Made by a program: the position numbers and the translations under genes. Below, in pieces: positions 60,206 to 64,000 of a stretch of 64,000 bases of DNA (positions within the stretch are counted from its first letter, which is position 1; each line of letters opens with the position of its first letter). Below the pieces are notes generated by a model that was not told where the DNA came from, ran no database searches, and saw nothing but the letters and a program-made list of their open reading frames with translations. Origin of the DNA: Chitinophaga hostae (lineage in GTDB: Bacteria; Bacteroidota; Bacteroidia; Chitinophagales; Chitinophagaceae); assembly GCF_018224885.1 (NCBI RefSeq), contig NZ_JAGTXB010000030.1, positions 1 through 64,000 on the forward strand. The letters are read 5' to 3'.

Positions 60206-63200
60206 TTATAAAGAAGCTTTCACTGTAAAACCAAGCGAACGGATACGTGGCATAGAGGAATACTCAATACCCTGTACGTTACCGATACCATTCACACCTT
60301 CCGGATTCAATCCTTTAGGAACGGTGGTAAACAGGTAAAACAGATCCCTTCCGATCAGGGAAAGACTCATATTCTGAAGAAACCCGGTTTTCTTTACCCA
60401 TTGCTGTGGCACCTGGTAGGTCAATGCTACCTCCCGCAGTTTCATCCAGGTGTTCTCAAACACAGAAGCCGATCTGGGTACGCCCAGGTGATTCCAGGAA
60501 GTATAAGTGCTGAGATAGTACCAGGGCGCTGCCACTACATCTGTATTCGCCTTTCCATCTGCAAATACTCCCCCGAAACTGATCCCGGTATTGGAAGTGG
60601 TGCCGTCAGGATAGGTCAGTGGCAAACCGCCGCCATTGCGTTCTTTTACTGTTTCCTGCAACAATCCGTTACCCATCGCAGCTGCGTAGGTACCGAAATA
60701 AGTGTCGCCGCCAAACTTGCCGTCTACCATTGCATAAAGTGAGAAGTTTTTATACCTGAAAGTATTGGCAATACCCCCCGTCATAAAAGGCTGGGAATTA
60801 CCGATAGGTACTTCATTTGGAGTAAGCACCCATTGTGTACCGGCTGTATAGGTTTTGCCATTCACTTCATAGGTCAGCAGCTGCCCGGTTTGTGGATTCA
60901 CAGCGGGCTTCACCACTTTCTGACCATTCAGGTAAGTATAGTCCCTCCCGTAAATAGTACCATAGTTATCTCCGATTTTTACACGCTGTGATACACCGCT
61001 GCCGCCAAAAAATGTTCCGAGCGTCAGTTCTTCAATGCCGTTATCCAACGCCAGGATCTTGTTTTGTGCATGCGCACCGTTTACAGACACTGTCCAGGAA
61101 AAATCTTTTGTACGAACCGGCGTAGCGCCAATTACAAATTCAATACCCTTGTTTCCCAGCGAGCCTTTATTCAGTTGTATGCTGCTAAAACCGGAGGATG
61201 CCGGCAACGGGTTGGTTAATATCTGGTTAAAGGTTTTCATGGAATAAGCGGTTACTTCCACATTCAACCGGCTGTCAAACATAGTAGCACTCAGACCAAT
61301 TTCATACTGCCGGCTGCGTTGTGGCTGTATTCCCTGAAATTTTAAAGTAGATGGATACGTCTGCGCAGCCTGTTTATTAAACGCAGCGGTATTTAATACG
61401 TTGAAAATAGAATACGGATCTGTATCGCTGCCTGTTTCCGCGTAAGACACCGTTACCTTTCCGAAATTCAGCCAGGATAGGTTATGCATTGCGGCAATAC
61501 CATCTGTAAATACGTAACTGAGGTTGGCAGAAGGATAGAAATAAGCATTATTTCCTTTTACCAGTGTAGATGACCAGTCGTTTCTTCCTGTTACCTGCAG
61601 AAAGAGATAATTGTTATAAGACAGGTCCAGGAATCCGAAAACGGAGTTGATCTTTTTGGCAAAACGGGTTTCCTCTGCTGCTCCCGGCGCATCTGCTCCA
61701 TTATTCAAAGCAAAAATATAGGGGTTAAGAAACTCTCCGTTAGTTTTGTTACTTACCGTATAGTCGTTCCGGTAGTAAGACTCACCACCCACTGTAAAGC
61801 TGGCATTGAACGATTTAGCAAACAGTCCGTCTTTGTATATCCGGGCCATCGCATTCAGGTTACGGCTCAGATTACGGGCCATTGCTTCTTTATAAGCGCC
61901 GGTGGTACCTTGTACATTCTTTGGATATTCCTTGATCTCTGTTCCATCGCTCGAATTATCAACACTGCCCTGTGCGGTCAACGTTAACCAGTTGGTTAGC
62001 TCTGAAGTCAGTCTGATACCACCTATTAACTGGTTACGCTTAAACACGGTGTTATTCTTATAGATATTCCAGAAAGAATTAGCCATATAGGAGTAATACG
62101 GATACTTCGGTGCACCGGCAGGAAAGTTACTGCTGTTGGTCACATCGCGCTGGGTACCATTCACACCGAAATCATTCATGGCTTCTACATCAGAACGGTA
62201 ATCACGGGTGGCTGCGTAGGAAAAACCGGCCATAAATGCGCCGGCGCCAACGGGCGGTGTATTCAAGCGTTCATAATTAATATAACTACCGGTGATATCA
62301 GCAGATAACTTCTTGCTGATTTTCAGGCTGGAACCAATATTGAAAGTGTTGTTCTTGTAATTACTGTTGAGGATATTCGCCTTGCTGTCGTCCCTGGTGT
62401 AGGAAAAACGCACGGTTCCGAAATCGCCGCCACCTGAAATAGACACGTTGTGCTGGCTCACGTTACCATTGGGGAAATAGGCCTTCCAGTTATCGGGTTG
62501 TGCTTCGTAAGGCCTGGATTCGCCATCATACCATAAAACAGGCTGACCATCAAATCGTGGCCCCCAGGATAAACCGCTGGGAAACGAAAACAGGTCCCAG
62601 GCCTGCGTGCTGTTCTTATAAGGTAACATACCATAGGCGCCGGTCTGGTAATCGCCTGGTGCGAAAGTTCCTGAGTAGGTGCCTATCTGCTGGCGCTTAC
62701 CATTTATCTTCAGGAATTGTTTATCCTGGTCGGCAGTCCATAAAGAGCCCACCAGGCCGGAACCATAGTCGTTCTGAAAATCGAGGTATTGGTAAGCTTT
62801 AGTAAAGCGATTGGAGTAAGCGTAATCTACGCCCAGGCCCTTTCTTTTTTCACCTTTTTTCCGGGTAACCAGGATCACACCGTTGGCACCTCTCGCGCCA
62901 TACAACGCTGCTGCAGCGGGGCCTTTCAGCACCGTTACATCCTGGATATCTTCCGGGTTAATAAAATTCAACCCTGTTCCCCAATCGTTATAGGAAGATA
63001 CATCAGCACCTTGTTCTGTACCAACCGCACCGCCGCCACCGTTGTTTTTATTATTGTTGATCGGATCATTATTAATCGCTACTCCATCAACAATAATCAA
63101 TGCACGGTTATCTCCTGTAAGCGTGGTATTACCGCGTATCACGAGGCGGGAAGAACCTCCTTCCACCCCACCGGAAGCCTGGCTGATATTCAAACCGGCT

Positions 63201-63988
63201 ACCTTACCCATTAAACCCTGTGCTATGGTAGGCGCCTGCGCAACGGTGATATCGTTACCTGTTACTTTCTGAACAGCATATCCCAATGATCTTGGTGTAC
63301 GTTTTACACCCATCGCCGTTACCATTACTTCGCCAAGTGACTGCTCATCGGTGTCCAATGCAACTGCATAGGTGCCGGCAGCTGTAACGGGAATTTCCTT
63401 TTTCTTAAACCCGATGCCACTAATAATCAATACATCACCTTCATTTGCATCTATTGCAAAATTGCCATTTACGTCGGAGGTAGTCCCCTTCCTGGTACCT
63501 TTTATGGCGATGGTAGCACCGGGAACCGCATTACCTGCGGCATCCTTTACCGTACCATTCACCGGCTTGTCGGCGATAGCAGTGGTCTCTGCATCCGAGA
63601 ACCCGGTTATTTCAGTTGCTTTTGATTTTTCTTTTTTTAGAACAATCTGGTTACTGATGGCTTCAAAAGTTATATCAAAGGGAGTGAAAAGGTCTGAAAA
63701 CACCTTTCCCAGTTTTTCATCTTTTGCCGATACAGAAACTCTTTCTTTTTCCGGAAGTGTATTCCGGGTATAGGAAAACTTTACATTAGCCAGGGTACTG
63801 ATTCTTTGGAGTACCAACCGGAATGTTTCCCGATCGGCGGAAAGAGAAATCCGCTTGTCCAGTACACCCTGTCTTTCCGATGGACGTGAGGTCGCACCCG
63901 CATAAAGTGCCAGTGTAAGAAAATAAGGTACCAGGGCAGCCTTCATAAAGAAGGATGCAGTGCTTGAATACAAGGCTGATTTGTTCAT
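60206..63988 (-). CDS. SusC/RagA family TonB-linked outer-membrane protein with STN domain
   Basis: A 1260-residue outer-membrane transporter. Signal (about 1-32), STN domain (about 45-115), CarboxypepD_reg-like domain (about 143-215), plug with ALIIVDGVAINNDP and AAALYGARGANGVI (about 225-380), then the beta-barrel ending in SLGFTVKASL. Like the other SusC here it has a STN domain, so an anti-sigma partner is expected; any sigma/fecR genes would lie beyond the window edge. The N-terminus is complete (ATG 63988). Confidence 0.95.
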   Translation of the reverse strand: MNKSALYSSTASFFMKAALVPYFLTLALYAGATSRPSERQGVLDKRISLSADRETFRLVLQRISTLANVKFSYTRNTLPEKERVSVSAKDEKLGKVFSDLFTPFDITFEAISNQIVLKKEKSKATEITGFSDAETTAIADKPVNGTVKDAAGNAVPGATIAIKGTRKGTTSDVNGNFAIDANEGDVLIISGIGFKKKEIPVTAAGTYAVALDTDEQSLGEVMVTAMGVKRTPRSLGYAVQKVTGNDITVAQAPTIAQGLMGKVAGLNISQASGGVEGGSSRLVIRGNTTLTGDNRALIIVDGVAINNDPINNNKNNGGGGAVGTEQGADVSSYNDWGTGLNFINPEDIQDVTVLKGPAAAALYGARGANGVILVTRKKGEKRKGLGVDYAYSNRFTKAYQYLDFQNDYGSGLVGSLWTADQDKQFLKINGKRQQIGTYSGTFAPGDYQTGAYGMLPYKNSTQAWDLFSFPSGLSWGPRFDGQPVLWYDGESRPYEAQPDNWKAYFPNGNVSQHNVSISGGGDFGTVRFSYTRDDSKANILNSNYKNNTFNIGSSLKISKKLSADITGSYINYERLNTPPVGAGAFMAGFSYAATRDYRSDVEAMNDFGVNGTQRDVTNSSNFPAGAPKYPYYSYMANSFWNIYKNNTVFKRNQLIGGIRLTSELTNWLTLTAQGSVDNSSDGTEIKEYPKNVQGTTGAYKEAMARNLSRNLNAMARIYKDGLFAKSFNASFTVGGESYYRNDYTVSNKTNGEFLNPYIFALNNGADAPGAAEETRFAKKINSVFGFLDLSYNNYLFLQVTGRNDWSSTLVKGNNAYFYPSANLSYVFTDGIAAMHNLSWLNFGKVTVSYAETGSDTDPYSIFNVLNTAAFNKQAAQTYPSTLKFQGIQPQRSRQYEIGLSATMFDSRLNVEVTAYSMKTFNQILTNPLPASSGFSSIQLNKGSLGNKGIEFVIGATPVRTKDFSWTVSVNGAHAQNKILALDNGIEELTLGTFFGGSGVSQRVKIGDNYGTIYGRDYTYLNGQKVVKPAVNPQTGQLLTYEVNGKTYTAGTQWVLTPNEVPIGNSQPFMTGGIANTFRYKNFSLYAMVDGKFGGDTYFGTYAAAMGNGLLQETVKERNGGGLPLTYPDGTTSNTGISFGGVFADGKANTDVVAAPWYYLSTYTSWNHLGVPRSASVFENTWMKLREVALTYQVPQQWVKKTGFLQNMSLSLIGRDLFYLFTTVPKGLNPEGVNGIGNVQGIEYSSMPRIRSLGFTVKASL

Positions 63989-64000
63989 AACATTAAACGA

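Overview
The window looks like a chromosomal segment of a Bacteroidota bacterium, most likely Chitinophaga or a close relative. The grounds are two SusC/SusD pairs (one with an ECF sigma/FecR pair), a Reg_prop/Y_Y_Y sensor kinase, DUF4199, DUF4382 and DUF1835 proteins, TAnnTTTG-type -7 promoter elements, and starts without Shine-Dalgarno sequences. I found no rRNA, tRNA, CRISPR array, prophage or transposase gene.

Layout. 1-2740: end of an unknown gene, then a 390-nt leader with two small ORFs, each followed by a hairpin plus T-run, leading into an elongation factor G paralogue. 2760-4461: a lipoprotein and a DusB-type tRNA-dihydrouridine synthase. 4800-10992: a co-directional ergothioneine cluster (flavin disulfide reductase-like protein, ABC ATPase, fused permease/binding protein like EgtU, EgtB, EgtD). 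11007-22798: DinB protein, outer-membrane beta-barrel protein, DsbA-like protein, OmpA lipoprotein, LacI regulator, alkaline-phosphatase superfamily enzyme, S9 peptidase and HEAT-repeat protein. 22947-30972: a plus-strand run with a dihydroorotase homologue that has lost its catalytic residues, DUF4199, two glycosyltransferases and a four-gene GDP-D-glycero-D-manno-heptose cassette (hddA-gmhA-hddC-gmhB). 31120-31927: VOC protein and MarR-like regulator. 31979-39138 (minus strand): ECF sigma, FecR anti-sigma, SusC with STN domain, SusD. 39341-45180 (minus strand): topoisomerase IV genes parE and parC with a DUF1835 and a cupin gene between them. 45518-49830: two very small single-membrane-span ORFs, a NarL-type response regulator and its Reg_prop sensor kinase. 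49976-58417: BNR-repeat protein, GH31 alpha-glucosidase, small membrane ORF, MORN-like protein, DUF4382 lipoprotein, glycogen branching enzyme. 58566-63988: second SusD/SusC pair.

The most striking non-coding structure is a set of long, near-perfect inverted repeats. Family A (four copies, arms about 50-64 bp) and family B (four copies, arms 30-45 bp) share core sequences between copies. In several copies both arms have changed together so that pairing is kept, and nearly all copies start within about a dozen bases of a stop codon. The main functional candidates are the EF-G leader, the ergothioneine synthesis-plus-uptake cluster, the catalytically degenerate dihydroorotase, and a pair of LacI-type palindromes spaced exactly 21 bp between two convergent genes.
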